Shown here: piece by piece, positions 11,001 to 23,754 of the stretch | Layout of the letters: each line of letters starts with the position of its first letter | Numbering within the stretch: the stretch's first letter is position 1 | From: Margaritispora aquatica | Lineage: Eukaryota; Ascomycota; Leotiomycetes; Helotiales; Discinellaceae | Direction: 5' to 3' | Length of the DNA stretch: 64,000 bases | NCBI GenBank assembly: GCA_007644065.1 | Contig: VJWN01000010.1 | Coordinates: 1 to 64,000 of the forward strand | The notes under the pieces: model-generated | The model's input: only the letters and a program-made list of their open reading frames with translations | Told to the model about the DNA's origin: nothing | Databases searched by the model: none | Made by a program: the position numbers and the translations under genes

Positions 11001-12106
11001 AAATACAGCGATTGGCAGATAGAATAGGAGAAGAACGGTGTAATGGAGGTGTGTTTTGGAGGAGATATGTGTAATTTTGTGTTGATTGCTGCTACGGAGC
11101 CATCATAATGGGGAGTTGAGGTCCATGACATGATTTTTTATTGGATGACTTTTTGTAATTTAACAATCCTTTAAGGAGGAGAAGAAGAGCAGCGCATAAA
11201 CAACTCTAGGCAAGGCAGAAATTTGAAATGGTGGATGCGACTTCGCCGCATACCCATCATAGGTGGTTTTCCTCCGATGATTTTAGGTGAAGCTTCATCA
11301 TCGCTAGCTCGCTCAGGTAGACACAGATGTGTATTAGAGTATTCATAAACTCGGTTTAAGAACATACCTATTAAACAGGAATTGCTTTATGAACAGCCAG
11401 TTCAAGTATCACTATGTTGAATTTTTTGGTGCAGTCATTTTTGCAACTGCTGCACTAACATTGGCTCCAGACATGAACAATTTCTCCACGGGAACGGCTC
11501 AAGAGAGTCTCAAGTCAGCACTTAAAATCTCTGATCATCGAGACCTGGTAAATCATACCACCAGACCAATCTCAACCACTTTTTGATCGTCCATTACTCC
11601 TGCTAACGCTCTTGGGTATGTAAGGGCTGTGATAGATGACTGGGGTTGAGACCTTGGCCATAATCGAGGAACCAGAACGAACAACGAGCACAGATTCCTC
11701 CAGTTCTCCAAACATACACTCATTGGTTGAAAGTAAATACAAGCTTGGTGGCTTGGGCCTAGAGCACTGGTATGCATACTGAACTCAGACATAATGCCTC
11801 GAAACAAAAGTACAACCACAGGAGCACCTCGTGACAGTTCAAGATCTCGAAATCGCTCTTATCAGCACTCACACCATCCAAGCCACATCAAGCCTTGTCT
11901 GAACATCTACGAAAACTCCCCCAATGAAATCTTATTTGGTTTGAAACTGAAGCTCCTCTTTTCTATACTGCTTATCGTTCTTATCCCACCATAATTGCTT
12001 CTCATCGAGGCGTAGCAGATATATTGTGGGGTTGGAATCTCAGAGGTCTAGATCTATTGTGTTGACTTTTCACCTAGTTTTCCCTTTCAATTGAAACTTT
12101 TAATAA
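11001..12106. other. Intergenic spacer, no gene supported
   Basis: About 1.1 kb. Short open frames occur on both strands (for example 11553-11819 minus and 11389-11586 plus) but none shows a domain, codon pattern or splice structure that persuades me. Confidence 0.5.
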
Positions 12107-12633
12107 ATGCATCTTCTCGTAACCATTCGGGCAGAAAGTCAGAGGTACAACAACATGCACTTGCCATCATTTACCAAAGAGAAAAACAAGCTCACGCATA
12201 CCCATTCTCACCAAGAAGGGGAGAGTGTGGAGCCTGTGTGCAAGGTGACACAGCCTCACAAAATCACAAACATCTCAACCATAGATGAATTTGACCAAGT
12301 ACTCGAGGATCATCACCATCGCCGAGTCGTGGTTTTCTGTACAACCGCCACATACAAAGACCCGGATGTCGGTACGTAGTTCCTCCAAGCAGTACAGACA
12401 CAGAACTGACAATACATACAGATGCAGAAGGATGGTACCATCATTATGAGAAGCTTCATGATGTGCACTTTGTTCGCATTGATGTTGATAGCTCACCACC
12501 ATTAGAAGAAAGATTGCAGCCAAAAACCAAGCCTTGCTGGTTTACTTTCCACAAGGGACAGGAGACAGGATGGAGTTCAGGTGGAATGAAACGCTTTGTG
12601 CAGGTGCATTCAGAGAGGAAAGGTTCGCATTGA
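12107..12633 (+). CDS. Small thioredoxin-fold-like protein
   Basis: Two exons: 12107-12371 and 12422-12633, giving 158 aa (or 142 aa from the ATG at 12155); the 50-nt intron begins gtacgt and ends acag. The C-terminal 105 residues read as a thioredoxin-like fold: ITNISTIDEFDQVLED (start helix), RRVVVFCTTATYKDPD (strand plus active-site helix), VHFVRIDVDSS (central strand), KPCWFTFHKGQE (where thioredoxins have the cis-Pro strand) and GGMKRFVQVH. The WCGPC motif is replaced by FCTTA, so only one of the two catalytic cysteines is present, and the cis-Pro is displaced. This suggests a monothiol, chaperone-like or non-catalytic role, or a relic. The intron keeping frame argues for a real gene. 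Confidence 0.6.
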
Positions 12634-14279
12634 AAGGACAGTATAATCTGTGTGTATCATATTTTGATTGTTGGACATGAGTGGTGAGTGATGGGGGAAT
12701 AGGCAATGAGCGCTTTACACTGTGCAGAGGCAACGATATGATGTGATGCATGTATGCAGTAGAGGCAGCTGAGGTTGGCTGATGTTGGTGATAAGGATGT
12801 GAGATGTGGGAGGTGATATGATCGGAGCGGAGAGGTACAACCCCGGATGTTCCATACCTAGTCACATGAAAATGAAACCGCAATGACCTGACCTCCCCTT
12901 CCCTCGAGCCTCTTCTACTATAACGTTCATGTCATGAATCGAATCGATGAACCAAGTTATTCGTCATCGATCTCGGCCAAAACACTCAATGATGCATTGT
13001 CACATCTCAGCCCGCACCATCAGCGTAGCTGGAGGTCTGTCACACCGACCAGTAGTTTGCTAAATATTGAATTCCTCGACCCTGGAACAGGTCCAAAATA
13101 CACGCAAATTCTACTTATCTAAGAAGTTACTAGAGCTATTTACGTGCTTGTTATCCACGTCTAGCTTTTGGTTGTCTTGGCATCGCTTCAGTATGCTGTT
13201 GGGTCGAATAACCACAATACCATGCTATGAGCATTTCAAATAGTCAGCCCAGTTTTCGAGGACAGGAAGAAACAGGCCAGACTTGCTAATTGGCTCGAGA
13301 AAATGGCAGCGGGATGCATCCTACCTACGACTTCTGAGAGGCCTTTGGAAAAGCTACAGTCCAGCCAATTGCATGTAAAATTCTAAACCCCGCAGATACA
13401 GTGATCAGAGACATTCCCAAGGGAGGCTTCTTTAGATTTTGTTGACCGACGCTACAGGTACGTTGTACAAGCTTCCTCTACCTTCAGACAAATTTACATC
13501 CACCAAGGGTCATCAATTTGCAGTGATCTGTCCGACAAATCGCACGCAAAGGGAGATACCTTCCACCACTCAACGCGAATTGGTGACGAGCTGCTTGAGC
13601 ACACTATCAATTCAAGACCCAAGACTCGAAACTCAAAAGTCCAACGGACGAGAAAGGCTGCGAACGCCACCCAAATTCTTGATAAGGACAAGGAAGATCT
13701 ACATATGGTGGAGACCCAACCTTCAATCCCGAGATACATCTACAACAAAGTCAAGACCTCATGAACACCAAGGGAAAAATAGGTCTTGCAAGTATACGAT
13801 CTTACAGGCCGAGTATTCTATAAGTGATGATGGAAAGAAGAAAAAACCAGAACTGAGGATCCGCAACACACAATCCAATACAAGATCTCTATCATAAGTT
13901 CCATTAAAAAGTATAAGAGTCTGATCGTCGGCACTTGAACATCATGTAACTGTAGTTAGCATACTTGACAAGTATGGATTTTGCACCAAGAACGGTTCTG
14001 TGCGTCTTTTCCCAAAAAAATAATTGGTATATTTCGTTTAGAGCAAGTATGAAAGAGTTATCAAGTGAAATATAGGTGCCGAAAGAAATCCACAAACTTA
14101 TCTCACTGGTCAATCTCGGCTTCTAAGTTGGAGTCAACGACTAATTCGTTCGTCGTATACAAGCTGACGTGACAGTAGACAGTATTTTAAATTAATCAAA
14201 CCTTGTACACTTGACAATGTCGCACCAGGTGCTAGACTAATCATGTCTTCTCCTATACTCCCTACGACCTCTAACACCC
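12634..14279. other. Intergenic spacer, no gene supported
   Basis: About 1.6 kb. The longest frame (13439-13897, plus) has a Lys/Arg/Thr-rich composition with no family motif. Competing frames through the same stretch look equally protein-like, so it could be a decayed gene, but I cannot name one. Confidence 0.45.
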
Positions 14280-16151
14280 CTAATCTTCACCTCTCAATCT
14301 AGTCCTCACCTGTCGCTCCTCAAGGCTCACTTCCCTCCCAACCTCCAAACTATACCTAGCAAACGGACTTCTCCCCCTTAACCGCACTCCATACTGTTCC
14401 AGCAATACAGGACTCACACAAAACAGCGTCGCTACACCCGCTAACACCACGAGCGCCCAATTTGCACCCATTCCATGCACCATCGGTTCCCCAATTAGTG
14501 GAAACACACCTCCCAACACCGCACGCAAGAAGCTCATCGCCGCAAACGCAGAGCTCGCATAAACAGTGTATGTGTCTGCGAGGTAACCACTCAGCGTGCA
14601 TGCGAACTCATTCGTCGCGAACCCTATAGGCACGAGACCTGGGATTGTTGCATACCATGGGAGGTTGGAGGCAGGAGGGACTGAGAGCGCGAGCCACCAT
14701 AGTCCGAATGCGAGGGCTGGCGCGGATATTGAGAAGCCTGTTAGTTTGTCTTCGGGACTGAGTGGTGTACCAGTGCGTGTGTGGGAGGCGAGGATGCGGC
14801 GGTCGCTGAGACGTGGGATGATGCCTATTGGGAGACCAACTAACATGAAAAGAAAGAGAAGGGATGATTGAGTCCGTGTTAGGACTGAAGAAGCAGAGGA
14901 GGAATAGATTGCAGGCAAAGCTTCGGTGAAAAGGTAGATGAGGGCCCAGCCTGTGGCGGACATGATACTGATCACGAAAACGATGGGTTCGGTAAAGAAG
15001 AGGCGAATGGGGCGGCGAAGAGCCACTTTGATGAACATCGCAAATGAGGGTGTGTGGTCCGGGTTATTGAATTTGAAGTGTGTGAGTCCTGTCTGCGCTT
15101 TGAGGATCTCAACGCGTTTTTGGAGCAGTTGACTTTGTCGGGACTCCTTAATGAAGCAGAGAAGGACTGTAAAGATGAGTGTTGTGATGGCGGCTGAATG
15201 AAAGACCCATCGCCTATTGAAAGTCAAATTTGCACGCACAATTGGAGTCGAGCCGTGATGATGGACCTACCATCCAATAGATGCAGCAACGTAGGAGCCA
15301 TAAACTGGACCAACCAAAAGCCCACCTGTAGTGGCGCAAGCCCAAGCATAGATAAGCCAAACTCTCTGGTTCACATCGTACATATCTTCAATACTCCCGG
15401 AGACAATGATTGAAGGTACAGCTGACATGAATCCCGAAATCAACCTCCCAATAAATGCAGCAACAACTGAATGAGGGATCCCAACAATAAGGCATGATAT
15501 GCAGTAAATTAGAGATGATGTGATGTAGACAAACTTGCGACCAAAAGCTTCCGAATATGGAGGAAAGATTACACCCCCAAAAGCCTGTCCAAACTGGTAC
15601 CTAGTTTATCTGTGAGTTAAATGATCAAGCCAATAAATTTCGGTGGTACTTACATGCTACCAAATGCAAGCAAAGCAACAACTCGGCTCAATCCATACTC
15701 AAGCCTAGCAACTTCTGCTACCGAAGGCTTGGTTGGTTAGCTAGACACTACCACTTACGGAAAACAGAAACTTACTCCTGCTGTACTAACAGCTGTACTG
15801 AGGATCTTAGCTAATGTTTATTTCAAGTGTTAAGGATGCTCACGTGAAGAAATCCAACATGAGAATCAAGCCAGTGTCGTATATTTTTCGGGACGTAGGC
15901 CAATTGCGTGGGTGAGAAGCTGCGTCTGACTTCCAACGCAGATCTCCATCTCCCTCGTCTCCCAACCTTAATTCAAGCCTGTCGATGCATGCCAGGGTTT
16001 CCTCTGAGAGGGTTTCTTCCTTCACTGGTGTCTGAATAGTGACGGATTCTGATGGTGTCAAACTATCTTCTGACCCTATGCTGAGCTTCTTGTCTAGAAC
16101 ATCTAGTGAGGGAGGATTTATTGTCCCTATGACATAGCTGACATTGCTCAT
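14280..16151 (-). CDS. DHA1-family MFS transporter
   Basis: Five exons on the minus strand: 16151-15844, 15797-15776 (22 nt), 15727-15654, 15600-15271 and 15213-14280, giving 555 aa; the four introns are 46-57 nt with GT-AG ends and every junction restores family sequence. Residues 1-85 are a polar N-terminus; TM1 starts at YDTGLILMLDFFT. Loop 2-3 has PPYSEAFGRK, then GRLISGFMSAVP and VSGSIEDMYDVNQR in TM4-5, all typical of the DHA1 drug/polyamine:H+ antiporter group. A long central loop after GWRWVFH and six more TMs follow. Substrate not predictable. It differs from the cluster exporter at 2.7 kb in subfamily (12 vs 14 TM). The microexon makes automatic models likely to misplace the N-terminus. 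Confidence 0.85.
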
Positions 16152-17555
16152 CGTGTTTCGAACGAGAAATAAACAGCACTTGCTAGAAGAAAAGAGAGAA
16201 AATACCGATGGGATTCAGTGCGGAAGATTGAGTGGTCATCAAAAGATCAGCAGATAATATCAGTTCTCGAATCAGCTTTCATGTCGTTTATGCCAGTCAT
16301 ACCATGGACATTAGGACTCCCTGAAGACATCGTTTTTGTGTAGATCCAACGGTCGCGCAGCATCGACCCCATGAGACCTCGTTTCTCTGAGCTCGAACAA
16401 GGTGACACATAAATGATGAATATAGTGATCTTCAATAAATAATTAGCTCCCTGCTACTAACAAGCACTTACTTGATATGGCAACATTGTACTTCTTGGCC
16501 GATGAAAAAACACTGGATAAAGTCAAATAGTAGTCATTACAAACTCGTGTTGCGAACTGACGAATTGGATGAATTTGAATTATGTGAAAGATAGAAAGAA
16601 CACCTGGGATAGCATGCAGCGCTATCCTGTCATTTTCGTCCAGCCTTGCAATGTTAATTTTTCCAACCACTTATAATGTCAAACTGGGCACTTCCCGGCA
16701 CTCTTACGAGCCCACCACTCAGGTGAATGCTCAGCATAAAACCCCAGGCATATCCTTGAAGCTTCTCTCACCTCGCATTATCTGTCCACATCGTCAAAGG
16801 GAAATGCGATGCCAAGTTCTCGTTCAGCAGCGAGAAAACTGCGCCATAAGGCACAAACTTGACATGCTATTTTCAACATAACCGTGTGGGGTCATTTGCT
16901 TCCTAGCTGCACTTGAATGCTTTGACGGGTGGTTAAATAATGTTCAATTAGGAAACGTAGAGGGTGAGAAAGTCAACCATCAGATAATTTTGAATAAGAA
17001 TACCATCCATCAGTGTGAAAATGAGACAGGGGATATCTTTACGTTGCATAAATTCTGCTACTTAGCATCCCAAATTACTATCGGCATGAACAGCCTCGTC
17101 AATTCCTCATGGATGATGCCCTTCCAAGCTAAATCTCACGTCATCCATTTCCATAATCTTCGTTCTTCTAAGCCACTTGATCCTAGTGTTAATATGGGAA
17201 GCTCCTTTGACAAGGTGGCCTTGTCGCCTTTCCCAAGTAACAAGCAGTGATCTGCCTTCTAGAAGACCACTCTGAGGTAAAACCGATGTCAGGCAAAGAC
17301 TGGTTGGAGACCTTATTTCCTTCCCGATGGCCTTCTTGAGTCGAGAACCGGAAAGGGCGTGAGATTGGCTATGGCTCTCAGAGGCCTTACAGATTATTCG
17401 ATCCAGGTATGCGGGATGATTGCGCGCAAAGAGTGACGCCGAGTAACTGGTTTTATACTGCCCCACCAGTTTGGGTTTGACACCACGAATTTAAGCTTAT
17501 GTTCCTGCATTTAAGTCAAACCTAAAGACCATTCTCCCATCTCTTTTGGACCAAA
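16152..17555. other. Intergenic spacer, no gene supported
   Basis: About 1.4 kb between divergently transcribed genes (MFS transporter and threonine aldolase). It should contain both promoters. Open frames are short and unconvincing. Confidence 0.5.
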
Positions 17556-18900
17556 ATGGCGTTGCGAGTCCTGCAATGTAAGCTTCCTTTGCGAGCAGTT
17601 TGCACCCAAAGTAGCTTTTCCAGACTCAAAGGAGGCATCCCATTGCTCATTCGACGTTTTGTAAGCGGCCAAGCCGTCGCTGCGAGCGAAGGTGTCACTT
17701 CTAAAAACACAAAGAGTCTTGATAGTGTGTTCGAAATCCTAAAGTCATTACCGACAGCCTGGAGCCATGCTGGCCCTGCTGAGTTCGACTTCAGAAGTAA
17801 GTTTTGTTGTCGCGTGCGTTTTTTGATGCTGACCACCTCTCACAGGTGACGTCGTCACAACTCCGACTTTATCCATGCTTCGGGCCATTTTAGAAACTAC
17901 TTTGCAAGACGATGTGTATCGTGAAGATCACACAACAAAGTCACTGGAGAGCCATATGGCCAAGCTCACTGGACATGAATCTGGCATTTTTGTCCTCTCG
18001 GGCTCCATGGGCAATCAAATAAGCCTTCGCACCCACCTGATGCAGCCCCCGCACGCAATTCTATGTGATGATCGCTCGCATATCATACACTGGGAAGCTG
18101 GCGGCATTGCAAGTATGTCCGGCGCGATGGTCCAAGCTGTGCCTGCCAGCAATGGAGAATGGTTGACATTGGAGGATATCCAACAAAAAGCTATTATAAG
18201 TGATGATGTCCATTTGTGTCCGACAGCCGTGATATCACTTGAAAATACAGTTTCAGGCTTGGTCCATCCGCTCCAAGAGATTCAGAAGATATCGGGGTGG
18301 GCAAGACAGCATGGCATCAAACTCCATATGGATGGAGCAAGATTATGGGAGGCTGTTGCTGCTGGTGGTGGCAGTCTGAGAGAGTATGCCGAATGTTTTG
18401 ACAGTGTTTCTCTAGACTTTTCAAAGGGTCTGGGTGCTCCTATGGGTGCTATGATTGTGGGGAATGCTGGCTTTGTAAACAGGGCTCGACGGATTCGCAA
18501 GAGTGTTGGAGGCGGAATGCGTCAAGCTGGTGTTTTAAGCTCAGCTGCTAGAGCAGCAGTCGATGAAAGCTTTGGCCCGGGTGTATGGGGAAGAAATAAA
18601 GGTGGTAAGTTGGTAGCAGTTCACAGAACGGCGCAAAGGGTGGTCGCCATGTGGACCAGTAAAGGTGGAAGTCTTCTAAGAAGAGTAGAAACTAATCTTG
18701 TGTATGTTGATCTGCAAAAGGCTGGAATCAATAGAGAAGACTTTTGTGCGCTGGGAAAAAAGTTTGGTGTCAAGCTGGATGGATGCCGACTCGTCATGCA
18801 CTTCCAGATTACTGAATTGGCGCTGCTCAGGTTGGACAAGGTATTTCAGGAAGTCTTTTCGAACATCCGGCAGGTAGAAAAATACGCCAACACGATTTGA
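17556..18900 (+). CDS. L-threonine aldolase-like PLP enzyme (beta-eliminating lyase family)
   Basis: Two exons: 17556-17796 and 17846-18900, giving 431 aa; the 49-nt intron begins gtaagt and ends acag. The core is a fold-type I PLP enzyme: FVLSGSMGNQI (cofactor phosphate loop), DDRSHIIHWEAGG, LENTVSGLVHPL, KLHMDGARLWEA (Asp pairing with the pyridine N) and SLDFSKGLGAPMG, with Lys274 as the Schiff-base lysine. Family members cleave L-threonine/allo-threonine to glycine and acetaldehyde or act on related beta-hydroxy amino acids. Residues 1-44 are rich in Arg/Leu/Ser and contain no Asp or Glu, which resembles a mitochondrial presequence; that is inference. The length beyond the usual 350-380 aa is due to this N-terminus. 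No lesions. Confidence 0.85.
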
Positions 18901-19074
18901 GATGAAAGGAAATACACATGATGTTCAAGCATGAATCGATTAGGAGGGTCCAGAACAAATCCTTATTGCACTCTAATAATGAGAGCCAAGCTCGATGCCG
19001 TGATCTGTTGAAGAGACCTTGGAAGACTCATTGGAAGACAATGGCCATTATCTTTTGATGGTTTTACTCCTTTT

Positions 19075-19094
19075 GGGGGGGGGGGGGGGGGGGG
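19075..19094. repeat. Poly-G tract
   Basis: Twenty consecutive G in the short convergent gap between the threonine aldolase and the Zn2Cys6 gene. It is simple sequence, possibly affected by sequencing length errors. Confidence 0.9.
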
Positions 19095-19150
19095 TGGAAG
19101 GTTGGTCGCTGTTGCGAGCCATGAAAGGCTCACAAAACTAAGCAAGAAAA

Positions 19151-20919
19151 CTAGATGAGCAGAATTTCTTTCGTCAAATCCAGAGTATCTTGCCATGCCA
19201 TCAAAGAATTGGTCTGTCGTCTGGTCCATGTTTTCTCGAGAATTGGTAAAATTGGTTCCCGTTGCCGAAAGTAAGGATTCAAAAGCGGTTGTGATAAAAA
19301 GATCGATCGGAAGATTTCGTGATCCCTCTTCCTAGCCACACATCCAATGAGGAAGAGGGGGGCGACGAGACCTGACAGGAGATGAGGCTTTATTTGATCT
19401 TTTAGCAATTTGACCGCTTCAGATATGATTATATCAAGAATTTCCAAATCCTGATATCCGCGAGCAACTAGATGGAGATAGACTAGACCAGAGAGCGCGA
19501 AAAAGCGTGTAACAAGCTCACGTTCTCTAACAATTTCTTCATCCAACCTATCTCGATCAGACTGTGACATGAATCTTCCTGAGGTGAGTCCGATCTTTAT
19601 ACTCTCTGTGATCTCGGCAGCAGTCTTCATTATGTCCGTGCAATCAAAATTGATCATTTCGATAGCCTGGTTCTTATTGTCGTTCATCTCGGCAATCCGG
19701 CCGATCTGAAACATTACACAATTTTCGCAACCCATGATATCTCCAAGCCGAGTTTGTGAGCCATGAGCAATTATGTGTTTATGATGAACTGGTTTTGTTC
19801 CGGTTGTGATTGAAGATATGATATCAAGCCAGATGAGTGTGCTTTCCATGAAGCGGAAGCCGGTAACGTACTCAACCACAATTGGATCTTGACTATCGAG
19901 CGGCAGGTTTTGCTTTAGCGTATCCCAAGCTTGCTGAGCCATGCCATAATGTAAATTTCGCTCTTGGATGCCTTGGCCGTGATGCATTTTCACGGCGGCG
20001 CGAAGGTGAGTCTTGCAGCCATCAGTGTTTCCAGTGAAGAGCTTCCAAGGTGTCAAAATAATGCGTGATGTGCAGGAGGGATCACTTACCTCAAACAAAG
20101 CCAAGTGCAATACTGTCATAACGATACCCAAACCATTACTTGGACAAGAATCCTTATCGATTTCATTTATCAGTCTCATGCATTTCCCAAGATGTGACTC
20201 TTGCTGCACAAAAGCAGCAGCCTGACTTGAAGGGCTCAATTGGTTTGATGACCCAGTTCGACGGTGATAAGCACTCAGAGCTGAAGCAGCATGGTAGAGA
20301 GGCTTTGTTCGGAACAGGAGTGTTAATAGCCAACCTCGTCCTCCATCCTCGATGGAGGGTTTGTACATGGGGAAATGGACAGCGAAAACAACATCTATGA
20401 AGTGCATCAGGAGAATTGACTCGGCAAAGGGAATATTAATTCCAGCGAGAGGGTCTGCCTGGCTTAAAGACTACGTATGTCAGAGGGAGAATAACAAGAT
20501 GGGCATCCTTCAAGGCCACTTACGTCTGGAGCGATATGAATGGTATGTGAAGAGTCAGACGTCAACGAAGATCCAGCGGTGTCCTCTAAAACTCCTTGGC
20601 TTGATCCAGGCAATGGAATCGCTACTTGGGTGAGGTTGTCTTCTGGCCGAGGGGCTATGCTGATGACTTGAATTTGATGTTTTGATTTTGCTTGAAATGC
20701 TGCTTTCCGCCTGGAAGTATGTTTCACGATATCTTTTAGGCTGGTTGCAACAGCCCTCTCTTTACTCCCACCGTCCATCCATTCTGGTTTAGGACCATAG
20801 CCATAACAGGTGACTGAAAGTGACTGACAAACATCGCATTGGGCACGGCGCTCGTCACATTTCTTTTTGCGTAACTTGCAAGTCCAGCAACCTTGCTTAC
20901 TCTTGATCTGGCTTGCCAT
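19151..20919 (-). CDS. Zn2Cys6 transcription factor
   Basis: Three exons on the minus strand: 20919-20524, 20458-20090 and 20041-19151, giving 551 aa. The introns are 65 nt (gtaagt..ccag) and 48 nt (gtaagt..gaag); the second is a multiple of three, so it can be mistaken for coding sequence. The zinc cluster is at residues 11-38 (Cys 11, 14, 21, 28, 31, 38; CX2CX6CX6CX2CX6C) next to a KLRKKK basic stretch. The rest matches the fungal-specific regulator II type: MHFIDVVFAVHFPMYKP, GGRGWLLTLLFRTKPLYHAA and LSAYHRR. It probably acts in the nucleus as a pathway regulator. Targets unknown; the adjacent aldolase is convergent. Confidence 0.85.
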
Positions 20920-22065
20920 AAAGTTGAAGGTTCAGGCTACTTTAGATAGAACCAATGATCTTACCTAATGGGCAAAGACATCCTGTATTCAAATGACAAA
21001 TGGGGATCTGATTTGCTCGTCAGCATCGGGTCAGGTGATTTCAGGACTAGGCCAAATCAAGTTAAAGGTTTTCGAGACTACCTCAGATCTCATCCTAACG
21101 TTTTTTCGAAGCAGAGGTATCTCCACAAAGACAACTTAAATACGATCTTGCACGATGCCAATTCCGTCACCCTTCGACGAAACTGCAATGCATCCAGCCT
21201 TCAGAGAGAAATCAAGTGCAGATTATACACTATTTCATGACATCTTGGTCAAATTCATTGAGGCATTAAATATTCGAAAATATCGTAGACAACCGCCATG
21301 CCTCATAGCAAGGATGCTGTCATAGTCAACACACAATTGGACACATCTACAGGATAGCTGGATGGCAAAACAAACATGCAACACGATGGCAGACGCAGAG
21401 AACCCTGCTTCTGGCGCAACGATGGTTGGTGGACTAGAACTAGGAGTCTTTTAACAAAAGCTGATCCACAACATCGCAATGTCTGCGTCTTTGCTTCGAG
21501 CGACGAGAACACACATCGCAATCTTCTATCTATCTGCCAATGCACTGCTGGTCTTCGAACTCGATACTAAATGACATTAAGTATTGGAAATTAAGAGCTG
21601 TAGGGTTGCATTTCTGATTGATCCTGCTGACAGTAAAAGCAGTCTCATAGCTTGGTCGTATTGCCAAACCCCAATTGCCAACAATTACTTCATTCATCAT
21701 TTTCCTGCCAGTATCCAGTATGGGGCACGATTTTGAGACTACGACACAGTGATTGCATTTGACATTTCGAAATATTTTCTGTCGCATAACATATGGAAGC
21801 TCATACCTCTACTTGTCACCTCCAAGGATCTATCACACATGCCATTGAGGATTGGTTTTGAGCTGGTCCTGCTCTTCAAACTCTGGCAAAAAGCCGGCTT
21901 GCTGAATATATACATTAATGTGTGTCATCCATTGGGCGAATATGTGATTATCAGAGCAAATAAAAGTCATCAATAACTCAGATCATACTATGCCATCGAA
22001 GCTCTGCTACATATATTGACCAAGTATTCGGAGGCAGTTCGCTTTCGCAAGAATATATTGACAGT
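20920..22065. other. Intergenic spacer, no gene supported
   Basis: About 1.1 kb holding the promoter of the Zn2Cys6 gene on one side and the 3' side of the DOMON-b561 gene on the other. Short open frames only (such as 20968-21240), without recognisable motifs. Confidence 0.5.
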
Positions 22066-23754
22066 TCAATGCTTCTCTTTCCTGTACTCTGTTTCATCCT
22101 CACTCTGATCATCTCGTTTCTGCAGTCCCAACTCCTCTTCCTCGTCAAGCTCATATTCATCTCCAACACCTCCAACGATGAATGCATCGTTCTCTCCGCT
22201 ATCTCCCATCACACTGGTATATTGAACATTGGTACTCTGGTTGTGTCCCCGCACAACATTCATGATTGTCTTTCCTTCACGACCCCAGAAGTACCACATT
22301 GGCAGCAGCGCCATTGCCTGCAGCGAGATAACTGTATAGTAGGCCACTCGCTCAATAAGGAAAGGGTTGATAAGATTAAGTCCCAGGCAAACATTTACGT
22401 TTCCTGCGATGAGAACAACGCGACCAATCCAGATATGGTAACTTGAGACAGCAGTGCGAGAGTGGTATTTTACAAAATTGACGTGGTGCCAATATCCGAA
22501 CAATGCCTGAAGAATCATTGTTGGAAGGATGAGAAGCCCAATCCATTGGTGGAAGGAATTGAATTGCCTTCCATGCTGTAGGGAATCAGCTCTAAGCTCA
22601 CGTGAATAGCAGGATAGGAACTTACAGCATAAGATATATACAGACCCATCAAACAACCAATGACAACACCTATGCCACCAATCGCCTGAAGGACCCAGTG
22701 CAATTTGAACGACTTTGCAAATCCACTTCGTATGCAGATGGTACCGATGGAGAGTGCAAAGAACGAAAGCGCTGCGAGCATTCCATGAATCGAAACTACG
22801 CCGAGAAGGTTATGTTTGTATTGATGCTTCGGCTTCGCGGACGTGCTTGGTGCGGGGATTGTACTTGGTGTGGCGATTGTACTTGGACCAGGAGGTGCAT
22901 TTGGTATGGTGGTAATGCTTGGTGTGGAAATTGGACTTGGTTCAGGAGTTGTATCTGGTTCAGGAGTGATACCTGCAGTGGGATCATCTCCAGGCCCCTC
23001 CATTGGAGTATGGTCGGGTGTCTTGTCCTTTTGTCCCATTCCTAATTCCATAGGAGTGTCAGAGATATCTCCTGGGGGCCAAGAGATACGTGGGGAAGTG
23101 ATCTGAGCCAGATCGATGCCATCATCCGGTTCATACACAGTACCCATATTGACATAACTTACTCCCTTGATATCGTGTCTTGTCAATGGAAGGTTTCTAT
23201 CGTCACTTTGCGTCTTTTGATATCGACTCGAGGCCCATATCCACGGCTGAGAAGTGGAATTGAGCAAGATGGCTGAAGAGGACCAAGACTCGCAGTCGTA
23301 GCACATGAACATAGAATGATGAATTCCCGTGAGGGACTCAAGCCACTGGCGAACTACTACAACTGCAGGCATAGGCTCAGACTTCACACCTAGCTCTTCT
23401 GGAGGAGCCCAGCCATTGACTGTGCGTGCACTGACAGTCATTTCTAGATGCCGTTAACTATTGTCTTCTGAGAAGATGTATGAGTATTAAGATGGTGAAC
23501 TCACCTCCAACTTCGACTCCAGGATACATCACAAACATCAGAGCACCACTCATTTCCTCACCAAGTCCCACAGCTGCCCATCCATTTCGATCTGGAAAGT
23601 CCACGGCCATGTGCATCGCGAGGTCATTCTTGCCCGTTGTCACGTTTCTTGCCGTCGTCACAGCAAGACAGATATCAGCTCGGTGCGCTGGATCGACCTG
23701 ACAGAACTGCAGCGCTGATACCCCAGCGACAAAAGAGAGGATATTTAGCTTCAT
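22066..23754 (-). CDS. DOMON (CDH-cytochrome-like) plus cytochrome b561 membrane protein
   Basis: Three exons on the minus strand: 23754-23505, 23443-22626 and 22575-22066, giving 525 aa; introns 61 and 50 nt. Residues 1-15 form a signal peptide. A DOMON domain follows, with AVDFPDRNGWAAVGLGEEMSG, where the Met would be the axial haem ligand as in cellobiose-dehydrogenase cytochromes. About 50 residues of Pro/Thr/Ser-rich linker (TPEPD/STPSIT-like repeats) lead to a b561 module with His in VVSIHGML, KLHWVL, FHQWIG and YHIWIGR, the four expected haem ligands across TM helices. The tail is acidic and cytoplasmic. Such proteins move electrons across the plasma membrane, for example for extracellular iron or lignocellulose redox chemistry. 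Partner unknown. Complete. Confidence 0.85.

Noticed and set aside
13439..13897. 152-codon frame as a gene
   Set aside because: No motif, no splice structure, and other frames in the same stretch look equally protein-like; left as unexplained spacer.
14280..16151. Two separate genes for the N-terminal and C-terminal parts of the MFS transporter
   Set aside because: Four short introns, including a 22-nt microexon, join them into one continuous family-like protein.
19151..20919. Zn2Cys6 gene as a pseudogene because of an extra 16-residue segment
   Set aside because: The segment is a 48-nt GT-AG intron that happens to be open in frame.
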